A stretch of DNA of 64,000 bases, taken from positions 608,501 to 672,500 of the forward strand of contig JACEFZ010011691.1 of the NCBI GenBank assembly GCA_014155875.1. Reading direction: 5' to 3'. The stretch comes from Cepaea nemoralis (lineage: Eukaryota > Mollusca > Gastropoda > Stylommatophora > Helicidae). Below the pieces are notes generated by a model. It ran no database searches. It had not been told where the DNA came from and worked only from the letters and a program-made list of their open reading frames with translations. The number at the start of each line of letters is the position of its first letter. Positions within the stretch are counted from its first letter, which is position 1. Shown one piece after another: positions 35,228-46,344 of this stretch. The position numbers and the translations under genes were made by a program.

Positions 35228-35920
35228 GTTCACGGTAGCAAAGTGGTTAGTATCCCCGCCTGTCGCGCGAGATACTGTGGTTTGACTCCCCGCCGGCAAT
35301 ATTTGTTTTTTTAAATTTTAATGAATAAAGTGTGCTCTATGTTTTAGAATAAAGTGTGCTCTGTGGATCTGCAGAAGCTGCCAGGGGGCGCAGCTCCCAG
35401 GCAGTGATGGAGTGATCGAGTGTCAGAATCGATGAATCCAATAAATGTCTTTGTTTAACGTGAATTTTATTTGCAAAATAAAATATGAGAAATTTTTGTG
35501 AATACTCACTTCGATAAAATATCACTGTACGTAGAGTGTGTCCTTATCAACAAATATCGACTTTGTGAGGTTTGAAGAAAAAGTACTTGCAAACAAAAGA
35601 CAGACAAGAAGAGAGAATAGTTGAGTCTTCTGAAGCCAATCGACTGCGGTAGTAAACATCACGTGACCAGCCATTTGTGAATGTCTCGTATTATTCACAA
35701 ATTTTTGTGTTTAATGTCTCGTATTTGTCACAAGTTTTTGTGATTAATGTCTCGTATTATTCACAAAATGTGAATAGGTCTCACATTTTGTTTTTTCATT
35801 TTCATGATACCGACACTCAAATGTGTATATCTCCGTTTAGAATTGACGTACATACAGGCATCATTGCGGTACCGTTAGATTTGGTTTTTCAAGGCCTAAC
35901 TATCTATTTGTGGTAAAGAA
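35228..35920 (+). mobile_element. tRNA-Asp-like composite SINE, copy A
   Basis: The head (35228-35300) resembles tRNA-Asp. It has an A box (TAGCAAAGTGGTTAGTATCC), an anticodon arm CCCCGCCTGTCGCGCG with GTC and a B-box-like GGTTTGACTCC, followed by a T run. The body shares AATAAAGTG, GATCTG..., CGCAGC, TCAATGAATCCAATA-type and AATGTCTTTGTTTAA blocks with copy B at 36405-37205. The end shares ATACAGGCATCATTG.GGTAC and TTTCAAGGCCTA. Being diverged and lacking a folded acceptor stem, it is not annotated as a functional tRNA. Confidence 0.7.
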
Positions 35921-35994
35921 ATAACAATAGAAAATACCCAATTTGAAAATCATGATCAATTCAAACCTCCTATTGTTATTCTTATTTGTATTAG

Positions 35995-36115
35995 GGTATG
36001 TGAGCCGGCCGCTCAGAAAGCAATGGCAAACTACTGAGCGTAATCTTGCCAAGAAATCAACAATCAGCTGAAAGATGCTGCTGTTGCCAGCGATGTCCTG
36101 TAAAGGATATGCAAA
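35995..36115 (+). repeat. Conserved about 125-bp dispersed repeat, copy 2
   Basis: Second copy of the 24608-24735 repeat, on the same strand, sharing CCGCTCAGAAAGCAATGGCA and the following block. It lies between the two copies of the tRNA-like composite element. See copy 1 for the comparison. Confidence 0.75.
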
Positions 36116-36404
36116 AACAAAACAAAGAAAGTAGTTCACTAGTACTAGTAGTAGTAAGTAGCCGTTCTTTTCTGTATATAGCGAGTCCCATCGTGCCATT
36201 ATCGGAAATGAAAAAAAAAGTGATATACGGAGTCACCTAGCGGTGACTCACCTTGTCCCGGAAAACGCTATCTAATTTAACATGCATTCTTTCGACATCA
36301 TTCATTCATTCACATCTCACGTGACAATAACACACGTCATCCGGGGAGCAAACCCAAAACTGCGGCCTTACTATATAAATATCTTTGCAGAACAACCATT
36401 ATGT

Positions 36405-37205
36405 TCTTGTTAGCGTAAGTCGTAAGCAGCCCGCCTGTCTTGCGGGAGATCGGGGTTCTGATCCCGGCTGTACATGTGTGTTTTTTTTTTTTTAAATTTT
36501 TCACAAAATTATTAGGTGATATAATAGAAACTATTAAACATTATGAAGTAAAATATTATACAGAACTAAGAAACTGGAAGTTTGTGAATAAAGTGTCTAT
36601 GGATCTGTGCAAGCTGCCGACTGTCGAGGAGCGCAGCCCACAGAGACAGTGGAATGATCGCGGCGTGTTGGAATCAATGAATCCAATAGATGTCTTTGTT
36701 TAATGTGAATTTTAATTGCCATATAAAATCAGCAAAGTTTCATCGCTAAACTTGCTCGAATTGTGGTTGAAAAACAGATTTTCAGCGAAGATGTGACTTT
36801 GTGAATTGGAAAGCCACGGGTCATATATCGATTGCGCTACACTTTTCAACACACAAAATGTGATATTTGACCTACTAAAGTTAAATAGAACACAAGTTTA
36901 AAGATTATTAATAATTTATTTGTATACTTGTACTATTTTGTAATCATTTAACATGACGGAACATATTTTTGAAGTCAGTTTTCATATGACCGTTTGAGAC
37001 AATCTCGCACGCATAGACGCGCAGACACCAGCGGGTGTCGCTGGTTGGAGGAAAGGGACACATTAGAGAGCTCTCATTACGGGTGAATAGGATGAGAAAT
37101 CGCAAATCGTCGCACCTTCACAAAGATGTGAATATCTTCACTTAGAAGTGACATACAGGCATCATTGAGGTACCATTAGATTTTGAATTTCAAGGCCTAT
37201 CTACT
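36405..37205 (+). mobile_element. tRNA-Asp-like composite SINE, copy B
   Basis: The head (36408-36475) has GTTAGCGTAAGTCGTAAGCA, then CCCGCCTGTCTTGCGGGAG (anticodon-arm-like, GTC) and GGGGTTCTGATCCCGGCTG (B box), then an 11-T run. The body is homologous to copy A through AATAAAGTGT, CTGCCGACTG/GCGCAGC, AATCAATGAATCCAATAGAT and GTCTTTGTTTAATGTGAATT, and ends with ACATACAGGCATCATTGAGG. Compared with A it has an extra stretch also present near 31930-32060. Confidence 0.7.
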
Positions 37206-37399
37206 GTGGCAGTCTCATTTGTAAATACTCAAAATTAAATTGATGATGGGACTCGCTAAATAAATAAAATAATTGGTTACATTCTGGCAAACCAATGCAG
37301 CTCCTGAAGACTTTTCCCACTGGTAGATAAAGGTCTGTGAGATATTAAGACGATAGTCAACATCAATAAACTTTGAATGATGTAGTCCAATATTCAACA

Positions 37400-38620
37400 T
37401 TTACCAAATAAAATGGTTAGTCCGACATTCAACACAGACAAACCGCCATGTTTCAGGCACCTGGATATAAAATCTAAGAGGACGGTACTCTGTAATGGCA
37501 AGTAGAATTACCGAAACAATATATAATATAATCGTCTTCACCATCAACATCATCATCATCATCCACTTTTGCTGAGAAGCGCTCTGGGGAGGATTAATTG
37601 ACGCACCAGCGTCCGATGGGTGACACTGGATAGTGTGATTGCACAATGTCTTTGATATTGTCAATCCATTTTCTTCTCGGGCGTCCTCTTGCTCTCGTCG
37701 CAGATGTTCTTTAATGTAGGGCCAGTGCTGGTAGAGTTGACGGGGTTGCATTCTAACGACATGGCCAAACCACTTGATCTTCTGTCTTTCAATAAATGTG
37801 GCACAATGTGTCGATCCCACAGTCTGTCTGATAACATTTCTTACTCTGTCTCAGATTGTTAAGTTGGCAGCTCTCCTCAGGCATCTCATCTCGCAGGTGT
37901 TGATTTTGCCAAAGTGTGATTTGGATAATGTCCAAGTTTGAGATCGGTAGCATAAGGTTTTTGTGAATATGCTGTTTATTATATGTCATTTTGCGGACAT
38001 TAGTACATTTGGATGTTTAATTTCTGGTGATAGTTGATATGTAAGTGCACTTGCTTTTTGACATCTGGTTTCGATTTTTCTGTCCAGTCTGCCATCTTCT
38101 GTGATCATACTTCCAAGATATTATTACAATATTAGAATTCTTTAACTTGTTTCAGATATGTACTATTTATCTGTATACTTATTGGACCAGGATATCTTCT
38201 AACTTGCATTACTTCGATGTTGACTGTATTTATACTCATATTGTTTCTGTTACATGTTGAACTCAGATTATTAATATAATTTTGCAATCTGCCCTCGTTT
38301 CTATAAAGCAGACAATGATCGTCTGCAAATATTGCATGTATAACTGTTGTTTCATCTGAAGTAAAGTTTGCTTCTTTTGGATATTCTAACAATGTAGATA
38401 TTACATAGCAGAGGAGGGAACACATGTCCCTGTCTCACTCATGTACAGACTGTAAACATATCTCAGAATATCTGATACACCTTCCTTTCTTCTTACTGCA
38501 CTTTGACTCGAGTGGTACATGGCTATGATGTTTTCTAGCAATTGTCCTTGTATCCCGTAGTCTTGACGGATGGTTCATACTTTGTATGTGTCACCCTATC
38601 GAAAGATTTTCCCGATCAAC
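37400..38620 (-). pseudogene. Decayed LINE RT and C-terminal region, minus strand
   Basis: On the minus strand: HAIFADDHCLLYRNEGRLQN (38330-38270; FADD catalytic motif), then INTVNIEVMQVRRYPGPISIQ, a broken stretch near 38100, LWQNQHLRDEMPEESCQLNN (about 37930-37860) and FIERQKIKWFGHVVRMQPRQ (about 37790-37740; the GHVVRM block). Upstream, 38620-38430 carries degraded motif B sequence. Stops and frame changes are frequent. A second fragment of the same family lies at 38988-39350. Confidence 0.75.
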
Positions 38621-38873
38621 AAACACAATATAATGTAATACCAGATATAAATTAGCTTGTATTGATCACAAAAGTGGAGGTTGAACGTATATATTAGAAA
38701 ACACACTAGACGATATCAAAATTGAAATGTATAGCGATCACGCCGGGATTTCAACCTACCGCCCTGTAGTTATTTGTGAATTTATTTTATTGATCTCAAT
38801 GGTTCGTCCACCAGAGAGACGAATGGAGACAGATTGTATTTGCAGCAAAGAACCTCAATGGCTCGGAACGCTG

Positions 38874-38938
38874 AAGAAGAAGAAGAAGAAGAAGAAGAAG
38901 AAGAAGAAGAAGAAGAAGAAGAAGAAGAAGAAGAAGAT
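38874..38938. repeat. (GAA)n trinucleotide microsatellite
   Basis: About 21 uninterrupted GAA/AGA repeats. Poly-Lys, poly-Glu and poly-Ser ORFs across it are artefacts. A duplicated GATCTCAATGGTTC/CCTCAATGGCTC context flanks it. Confidence 0.97.
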
Positions 38939-38987
38939 CTCAATGGTTCTCGAAATATTGATGTCTTTTTGTTCATCACCATCATCA

Positions 38988-39350
38988 CTATCTCCCACTT
39001 TTGCCTTCAAACATCGTGATGAGATATAGTTGACGTTCAATTACCCTATGGGTGACAATGGATGATATCATTCCATGTGATTGTACAACGTCATTGATGT
39101 CGTCAATCCATTGTCTTCTCGAGAGTCCTCTTGCTTGCGTATCAAATATTCTTTGATGAAGAACCAGTGCTGGTAGTTGATGGTCTTGCATATTATCGAG
39201 ATGGTCTAACCATCTCCTGCCATTCAATATATTGGCACAAGGTGTGTATCCCACTCTGTGTCTGATAGCATCATTTCTTATTGGGTCTTGGAGAGTTAAG
39301 TTGGCGAATCTTTTCAGGCATCTCATCTCACGGGTGTTGATTTTGCGTCA
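38988..39350 (-). pseudogene. LINE C-terminal fragment, second copy
   Basis: Minus-strand reading MRCLKRFANLTLQDPIRND, then RRWLDHLDNMQDHQLPALVL and RGLSRRQWIDDINDV. This is the same post-RT block as 37740-37900 (conserved EM.EESC/MRCLKRFA start and a [RQ]WIDDI end). It is a truncated 3' portion only. Confidence 0.75.
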
Positions 39351-39463
39351 GTGTGATTTGATCCATGTGCATCACTTGTCTCGTGCCCTGGATGCTCTGA
39401 ATTTTTTTTACTTGGTTTTTCTTCTTTTTCTCCCCTCCACGACATCCTGTTTCTCCTACTTCG

Positions 39464-39465
<2 letters not shown>

Positions 39466-39548
<83 letters not shown>

Positions 39549-39572
39549 CTCCTCCTCCTCCTCCTCCTCCCA
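39466..39572. repeat. (CT)n then (CTC)n microsatellite
   Basis: About 40 CT dinucleotides with one TTTCT interruption, followed by about eight CTC triplets. Poly-Ser/Leu ORFs are artefacts. Confidence 0.97.
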
Positions 39573-39611
39573 CCACCTCCTGTTCTTCTACTTCTTCTTC
39601 GTTTCTGGATA

Positions 39612-39725
39612 ATGTAATCATTTACATGGATGGCTCTGTGTTAAGAATCAAAAGATTTGCCTAGGGGTTCATGGCGAAGGTTAATGGACGGTGTGTAGTG
39701 CAGGAGAGCCTGGCATTTCTTCATC
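39612..39725 (+). pseudogene. RNase H fragment of the 41.5-43 kb LINE family
   Basis: GTAATCATTTACATGGATGG matches GTGATTATCTACACAGATGG at 42283 (VIIY[T/M]DGSV, the first RNase H catalytic Asp). GTGCAGGAGAGCCTGGCAT is identical in both (VQESLA). About 110 bp survives, with a frame shift inside. Confidence 0.7.
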
Positions 39726-39789
39726 TTCTTCTGCGTTCATCCGGAGTTTTTTTTTTTTCTTCTTTTTCGGACGTGTTTGCATTGTGCCT

Positions 39790-40190
39790 GTTTACAGCAG
39801 AGCTGCGTTTTTGCGCCATTAGGCCGACATTTCCGAATTCTAAGGGCATTTGTTGACCTGGTTAATCTTCCCTGGGGTTTTGTAGGTCGTTTGGCTCTCA
39901 CTGTTATGGTATTATCCCCCATCCCAGCTGGCCCATTTAGAACAGCCGAAGACATCCTGGTCAGACCTAAAGGGAAGGCAGGGGCAGACCATGGGCATTC
40001 CCCGCCATCCAAGGAGGCTTCCATAATTGCAGAACCGACACATAGCGCTCTGGTACTTGGCTCACCCAAGGAATCGTCACGTCCTGCACATGGCTGCTTA
40101 GCCTCACTTCCGTATATTGGGCCTTCCGTTCACCATAGGCTATTCCTCTGGAAACCAGAAGAGCGCAGTTTGCAGATGACATCCACAAAG
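39790..40190 (+). repeat. Dispersed repeat, longest copy (unclassified)
   Basis: The left part (39795-39875) matches 4115-4195 and the right part (39970-40190) matches 22890-23110. This copy therefore links two segments found separately elsewhere and defines a family of at least 400 bp. A 138-codon plus-strand ORF (39777-40193) spans it, but the shared parts do not keep a common frame convincingly. It is not a recognised family. Confidence 0.6.
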
Positions 40191-40191
40191 T

Positions 40192-40385
40192 GAGCTTTCG
40201 ATTCGAACTTTCCACGTAATGGATTTGCTATCCAAGAAATATTCCATTTTGTGCCTTTAGGACACTTTTTCCACATTTGATGATGCCCACACAATGAGCT
40301 TTTGATTCGGACTTTCCACGTAATGAATTTGTAAGTCAAGCAATATTCAATTTCATGCCTCTAGGACGCTTTTTGCTACCGACAT
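40192..40385. repeat. 104-bp tandem duplication, diverged
   Basis: GAGCTTTCGATTCGAACTTT / GAGCTTTTGATTCGGACTTT and CCACGTAATG.ATTTG occur at 40192 and 40296. GAAATATTCCATTTTGTGCC-like and TAGGAC.CTTTTT ends also recur. Confidence 0.8.
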
Positions 40386-40431
40386 ATCTGTGGTATGAAG
40401 TGTGGCAGTCTGAGTATTTCTTCGTGCACCT

Positions 40432-41480
40432 TTAGATGTCCAGTTGAATGTAGCTAAAGTAATCTGAAATCAGCATGAGCTTGTCCTCAAATGAAACAGG
40501 CGTGGGCCAAAATATCTTTTTCTGTTCTGCATATGTTGGGCATTCCTGCAGCAAATGTTTACCTGTCATTTTACCAGTTCCACAATTACATTCATCGGTA
40601 TCTCCTATCTTTAGTTTATTGCACAAGTGGTATTTCAGCCTGTCATGTCCTGTGCGGAGACTGAAGATTGCTACTTGTTCTCTTCGGACGAGTTTGTAAT
40701 GTGCATCATCCTTCTGGTGGCCTGGATGCTCTGATTCCCATTTGGTTCTATAAGTGCTTTTTATAAACTTATATGGGGACAGAGTGGTCTCTAGGTGTGG
40801 TGTCCGCCTCGAGTGCTGGAGGTCCCGGGTTCAAGCCCCAATGAGGACCGGGATTTTTTTCACGTGGACTTCCAGTAATAAAATGTCCCATGGTCTCTGG
40901 GTAGTGAGATTGGATGCCTGTGTGTATTATTACGCACGCAAAAAAAAATCCCTTGGCAGTTGGAAATCGAAAAAGAGTAGCGCCAACGGCGCTGCCCGGG
41001 GAAAATTTCAAGTTAAAAATCTACCAAATGTATTTCATGATCCTCGCCGATGCTACGGAGTTCGTGCATTGAGCTGAGTTTCTCAAGACTCAGGTTTGAG
41101 TTAGGAGGAAAACGGAGCACATATGGGTTACACCTGTGTGCCGTGATGTTGTTCTAACGACTAAACTAAACTAAACTATAAACTTATTTGCCTCATTATA
41201 GTTTATATCTATGTCGGACAAAAGCAATCGTCCGCCCTCTTTTGCCAGTCTGTCAGCCTCTTCATTTCCAGGTATACTGCAATGTGATGGGATCCACTGT
41301 ATTTGTTTTTATTTATTTGTTGTTAATTATTATTATTTGGGGGGGGGGGGGAAGGGGGGGAATTCGTTTTAATTTCTGACATAGTCCATGGAGTGCTGCT
41401 CTAGGGTCTGCTAGTTCTATGCTGTGTTAGCTCTTCAGTATTGAGACAGCTGACTTTGTATCTGTGAAGATCGCTATTTG
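40432..41480 (-). pseudogene. LINE RNase H and C-terminal region, split by a SINE
   Basis: Downward from 41480: QIAIFTDTKSAVSIL (RNase H Asp), a low-complexity insertion with a 13-G run (41338-41357), IQWIPSHC.IPGNEEADRLA (41305-41225), then the SINE (40773-41176). Reading resumes with KSTYRTKWESEHPGHQK (about 40755), REQVAIFSLRTGHDRLKYHL and DECNCGTGKMTGKHLLQECP, ending FWPTPVSFEDKLMLISD (stop at 40432). The layout matches 22366-22890, so this is the same clade (RNase H-bearing Jockey/I/R1-like group). Only the 3' third is present. Confidence 0.85.
40773..41176 (+). mobile_element. tRNA-derived SINE with 11-bp target-site duplication
   Basis: The head has an A-box-like CAGAGTGGTCTCTAGG and a B box (GGGTTCAAGCCCC) spaced as in tRNA. 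The body includes AGCGCCAACGGCGCTGCCCG, a perfect GGCGCT-type hairpin region. The 3' end is GACTAAACTAAACTAAAC, a (CTAAA)n tail. TATAAACTTAT is present at 40762-40772 and 41177-41187. Removing the insertion and one duplicate restores the reading frame of the host LINE remnant, which confirms the boundaries. Length is about 404 bp. Confidence 0.92.
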
Positions 41481-41487
41481 CTTCTCT

Positions 41488-42972
41488 TTATTTTCCTCCA
41501 AGTGATTGACTGGTGCACTGAAATGAGTGCTGTCATCCGCCCGGAAAAGGCGGCTATTTTGTGGTGCTCTTTGGACAACATGATTGTGAGAGCTGATGTT
41601 CTAAGCCTCGCGATAGATAGTAGAAGCATCAATAGAGATAACAAACTGAAGTATCCGAGAATCACATTTTACAGGAGCCAGTCCTTCAAGGACCATGTGA
41701 AGACGGTTGTGACAAGGACTCAAAAGGGACTCAATGCACTTAAAACTATGGCTGCAATGGACACAGAGCAGAGAATGCTTTTCACACTATACCAGCACTC
41801 GATCCTCTCAGTGACTGATTATGGACTAGGGTTGCTCACTGTATCAAAGAATCAGCTGGTGAAATTAGAGCGTATACAGAACGAAGCTATGCGGGTCATT
41901 CTGGGATGCACCGGAGACACCCCAGTAGTGTGTGTGCGTTACATCCTTGATTTGCCGACTGTTTCTGGTAGGCTCAAGGTGATGCAGGCGAAGGCGTACC
42001 TCAGAGTAGCAGCAGACACAGATAACCCGTTGCATTAGGCGCTGGACGCAGTTAAGGGTCAGCGACTGGTAAGAGGGAAATCATGGATGGCTCAGGCGAA
42101 GGATAAGATCAGACAGGTGTGCATCTTGGAGAACATTAGGCGAGGAGAGGAGTGGGTCAGAGTGCTAGCGGAGCAGTCAGACTTGTGCAGAGTTATAATC
42201 ACATTGAGCAGGGAGTGGCCAGCAGAGCCAACGGAAGTGGAAATCCAACAACTAATTCAAGATAATGCTCGCTCGGGTGATGTGATTATCTACACAGATG
42301 GGTCGGTGATAAGAGGGAGGAGAAATTCCTTGGGGTTCTTAATAAAAGCTAACGGTCGACGTTTGGTGCAGGAGAGCCTGGCATATGATACCACAACATT
42401 TAAGAATGGAGGTGGAGGAGTTCAGTGCAGCTTTCCGCTGGACGGAGAATACGACCACACACACACACGCACACACACACACATCGTGATTGTAACGGAC
42501 TCAGATAGCATGCTGAGGAAGGTGAGGACATGCAAGCTTCGGGCAGAGAGGCTTGCTTCACTTCAGAGGTCACGGGTGGCAAGCATCGCCTGGATCTTTT
42601 CTCCGGGGCATGCTGGTGTGCTGGGGAATGAACAGGCGGATAGATTTGCTAGCTCCGCAAAACTTGGTGAAGTACTGATGCATGACAAGGCAGACGTGGT
42701 TGCCGCATTGTGTGACCACATGTACACCTCGGAGGAGCAAATGGATCACCATGGTCTGGCAAGAATGAGACAGCGAGGAGTAACGACGGGATCTAGCCGA
42801 CGCTCGACGCTCAGAAGAAAGGCAAGACGGACATATATTCGGATTGCTACTGATACTTTTGGTGTTGGAACTCTTCACTGGCAGTTGAGAATGGGGACGA
42901 AGCGCTTATGGGAATGTCCTGAATGCTGTGATGACGGTTTCAAAATCAATCAGTCAATCAATCAATCAATGA
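41488..42972 (+). pseudogene. LINE with RNase H domain, 5'-truncated
   Basis: The post-RT region begins MSAVIRPEKAAILWCSLDN (about 41520) and runs through KHVKTVV.RTQKGLNALKT-like sequence, DYGLGLLTVSKNQLVKLERI, QNEAMRVILGCTGDTPV and NPLH, with a stop at 42038. A second frame (42087-43016) carries RNase H: VIIYTDGSV (42283), RLVQESLAY, IVIVTDSDSMLRK (about 42487) and FSPGHAGVLGNEQADRFAS (about 42600), then RLWECPECCDD. A CA microsatellite (42457-42482) lies inside the RNase H region where the catalytic Glu would be expected. The element ends in (CAAT)n at about 42943-42972, a typical LINE tail. One stop and one microsatellite expansion inactivate it. Confidence 0.85.
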
Positions 42973-43079
42973 GGATTTCTGCTGGAGTTTTCTACCTCTG
43001 CTTTGAAGTTACTTGAAAATTTTCCAGTTGCCACTGACTGTGTGTTTGTTTTCCACTCAATATTTTAAATTTAGGAGAA

Positions 43080-44001
43080 TTCCTCCTCCATTTTCAACGT
43101 GAAAATGTAAACGAGCACATAACACTGGGTCTCATCGTTGATCACACACTAACCTTTAACTCCCATGCTCATGCTCTCTTTAAACAAATAGCCAAAAAGA
43201 AGTATACTAACATGCTAAAATTAAACATTTCCTTGACGAAAACACAAGAAAGATAATCTATACCTCCCATATACAAACACATATTGATTATTGCTCCACA
43301 AGCTGGGATGGATGTTCCAAATCAATAATAAAGCGCCTTTATTCACTCCATAAAAGTGCAGTGCGTTTAATTAATGGTGAAAAGATTACCGACAATTATA
43401 ACCTACATAAACGTCTTCAGTTACTGCCATTCCACAAACACCTACTTTTTAGTAAGGCTAAACTAATTCACAAAATCATATTTCAAAATGCTCCAAGCTG
43501 CCTTTGGTCATTGTTTAAATATAACGCAAGACAAAGCGAACGACTAAATATACTTCATGTCCCTAAACCTAGGATATACTTATATAACACAAGCTTAGCA
43601 TACTCTGCCGCACAGTTTTGGAACAATCTTCCACAAGAAATCAAAGACACCATCAATCATTTTACATATATTCGCAACCTGTTGGAACAATACCTCAGTA
43701 CAGACTACATTCCCCCATAAACAAGAGGTACAGCAAAGACAATAATAATGGTAAATTATCTCAAACGACAACTAGTCAAAAAAAAATAAATATTCCCATA
43801 TGTATGGCACGTTTCACCTTCCTTAGGTATTTATAATGCCCATGTTAAACATTGCCTCCGTGAGTCATGTATTACTGATTATGTTTCATGCGTTTTAATG
43901 CTTATTGTTCTTTTCTTGTTAAAGATTTGCTTCATAAGTGATGTTGAATGAAAGAATATATGAGACGAAATAGAGAAGAAGGGCAGAATGTCAGACGAGC
44001 C
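43080..44001 (+). pseudogene. CR1/L2-like LINE 3' region; host of the LTR element
   Basis: HITLGLIVDHTLTFNSHAHA (about 43110), then broken frames, then MRLINGEKITDNYNLHKRLQ (43361) with FQNAPSCLWSLFKYNARQSE, PKPRIYLYNTSLAYSAAQFW and NNLPQEIKD, ending at 43720. This is the conserved C-terminal block of CR1/L2-type elements. The 3' UTR continues to 44001 and, after the LTR element, from 57027 (GGCCTATGTGCCCAATT, AATAAAG and a short ATTG/GTTCG tail to about 57080). A homologous 3' end at 2930-3018 shows the two halves belong together. Confidence 0.8.
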
Positions 44002-44599
44002 TGTCAGCAACCGATGCGTCAGGCATTACAGGATCAACTTCTCCCGTACCACACAAAAATATTGCAAGTCGTACGAGAGGTATGGATGATGCATTTTATT
44101 GTCACTGGCTCTTTAACAATAGATTACTGCACAAAAACGGTCGCTATTAAATCACATATAAAGACACAGAATTCCCTATCCAGTCATATCCTATCCCTAC
44201 AGCTAACTCTATCTACTTGGCTAAGGAAACACGCATCGACACTAATCGATGCGCTCACTATGAAAGTCAGTCCCCGTCTGACTATTCTACTCGCGTGGCT
44301 ACACAGCCCGCGGAAGGACCTTGGGCGTCCTTCGGCTTTTTGCGTGCTGCAGCACTCAGCACGCTTAGAGTAGCCGTTTACTCTTGAGTGGGATTCCACT
44401 TCTCCGCGGCTATCACGTAGGCGTGATTCTGCCGTGATCAGAGTGCTTACTCTCTGTGGTTGACACTCATGGGAGAACTAGTTAATAGTTCCCCTCCCTA
44501 TCACCTACCCTGCCCTCATGTAGGGGCACTGAGTTACCTCTATTCTACTTGAGGTAGACCACTCCTTCAGGGTGGTCTTCTATACTTCAGTCTTTGACA
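44002..44599 (-). repeat. 3' LTR of the Gmr1-like element
   Basis: 598 bp, TGTCA...TGACA. Four differences from the other LTR were seen (ACACGC/ACGCGC, CCCGCGG/CCCGTGG, TGCAGCAC/TGCAACAC, CTCATGGG/CTCACGGG), which indicates a recent insertion. ORFs across it are shared by both LTRs and not taken as genes. Confidence 0.95.
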
Positions 44600-44601
44600 C
44601 A

Positions 44602-44615
44602 CACCCTCCCCTCCT
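44602..44615 (-). other. Polypurine tract
   Basis: On the minus strand AGGAGGGGAGGGTG lies 2 bp inside the 3' LTR, where plus-strand DNA synthesis is primed in LTR elements. Confidence 0.75.
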
Positions 44616-46265
44616 GTGTTGCGTTACAAACTTTGACTCATGGTTGTGACGCAAGAGGTTTCTAAAAAATTAGTGTCTCTAATTTTTGTCAAAGACTTGA
44701 TAACCTGGTTCTGGGTAACTAAATAGACTCCTACTGACTATTGTCACAATGTAGTCTCACTTTACTTGGCTACTGGTGATCGCCACAAACTTGTCTGGTT
44801 GGCGTGAGCCCTCTTCTCATCGCAATATTATATTAATTAGAGGTTTGTCTGAACCGGACCATTGTCTTATAAGACCTGCCCTCAAATAGCAAATTAACTC
44901 ACTACCCATACAAAGTTGACTTTCTTAGGGTCAACACATGAATTGCTTCATGTCCCCCATATAATATTAAACAACCTTTACACAAGCTGTGTGCGACAGG
45001 CTTTACCTATCTCGCTTCCGCGTGTAAAGTTATCTTTCACTGTTAAGTTAGTGTTTCGTTGTCTATTGTGTCCCCTGACCCGGAGTTATCCCTCTTTGTT
45101 TTAACAAATGTATGTAATTTACCTGTTTGTTTTCCTGGTTGTTTGTGTGTTTTCATGTAACTATTAATATACTTTAATTTCTAACATCTGTGTCTATCTA
45201 TAATATGTATGTACGTTAGTTTTCAAGTGCCATAATTCGGTTAAATGTGGCCACAAACAAGTGTATAACACTAATTCGTGGCTACGTTTCCGTCTTATGA
45301 GACTTAAAATACTTTATATAAGATCTATACTACACTAAACTATACACACCACATTGAAGACAATACATTTTCACTATCGAAAGCAAACGCTTGACGCAGA
45401 CAAAAAATAAAAAAGTCGCGTTGAGCGGCAGAAAAAATCCGCTGGTTGTCCCCATTCTCTCTTGTATATTTTCCCTTTTCTCTCACTTTCACACTTCTGT
45501 CACACATCTTTTATCCTCCCAACTGTTTAAAAACCTTGAAGTGACACTGTACAAGTTTGGCTCAGTTTGAAAACAGTTGAGCTTAATGACTGTGCGTAAC
45601 TTACTGCACGAGTCATGTATTTACAAAATATGTACATGGATGAAATAGGGTTGATAGAATTGTACCCTGATATTACTAAACACTATATTCTAATGACATA
45701 CTAATACTAATTCTATATCTATCTATTCTACCTTGTTGTACAAAATCCATCTAATTTAAGGGACGTAATCTAACTATCTTAACAAAAATGAAAATGAAGT
45801 GAGATGAGTTATGTACCTTTCTGAAATGGGTGATGTGAAATGTAACAAAATTCTAAATAATGATTTAATGCAAAAAAAATATATGATTGATATATTTATT
45901 CTAAATGGTGTAATTGATGTATGTTGTTTGTATACTTTTATCCTATAAGATGTAAACTGCATTTAATATTAAATGATGATGTTGTTGAAGTGTTCATTAA
46001 GATGGAATGAAATAAAGTGACATGAAATGAACTAAATGGTGTTATTCCTGTTTACACTAAATGATACTGGTACTATCTAAACTTTCTATCCTAGTTTTTT
46101 TAATTAGCTGTTATTAAGTGTCAGTACTATCCTAATCTAATTTTATCCTAAGTAAGTGGGTAAATTAATGATTTATTTAACTACAAAAAATATCTATTTA
46201 TATTCCCTAAATCTCTTCTACTCTATCTTAAAGTAACTAATCTAACTATAATTTAACACTATATT
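44616..46265. other. 3' noncoding part of the Gmr1-like element
   Basis: AT-rich internal sequence between the nested LINE and the 3' LTR. Only short ORFs, and no envelope-like gene (no long ORF with signal or transmembrane segments) was found. Confidence 0.5.
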
Positions 46266-46344
46266 AAAACTGTTATAATTCATTCATTGGCACCTTGCCG
46301 TCTTGACAGACGATAGTTTGTGCTCTAAAAAGGCATAATAACTT

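Noticed and set aside
35228..35300. Functional tRNA-Asp gene
   Set aside because: A and B boxes are recognisable, but the arms are mismatched and a homologous diverged copy with a shared AT-rich body lies at 36.4 kb, so it is a SINE head.
38727..39040. Poly-Lys, poly-Glu, poly-Ser and poly-Phe ORFs
   Set aside because: Products of the (GAA)n microsatellite in different frames.
43948..44399. ORFs at 43948-44373 (plus) and 44184-44399 (minus), repeated at 56.4-56.8 kb
   Set aside because: They lie within the two LTRs and match because the LTRs are identical. No protein features.
44616..46265. Possible envelope gene downstream of RT in the Gmr1-like element
   Set aside because: No long ORF, signal peptide or transmembrane segment in either strand of this AT-rich stretch.
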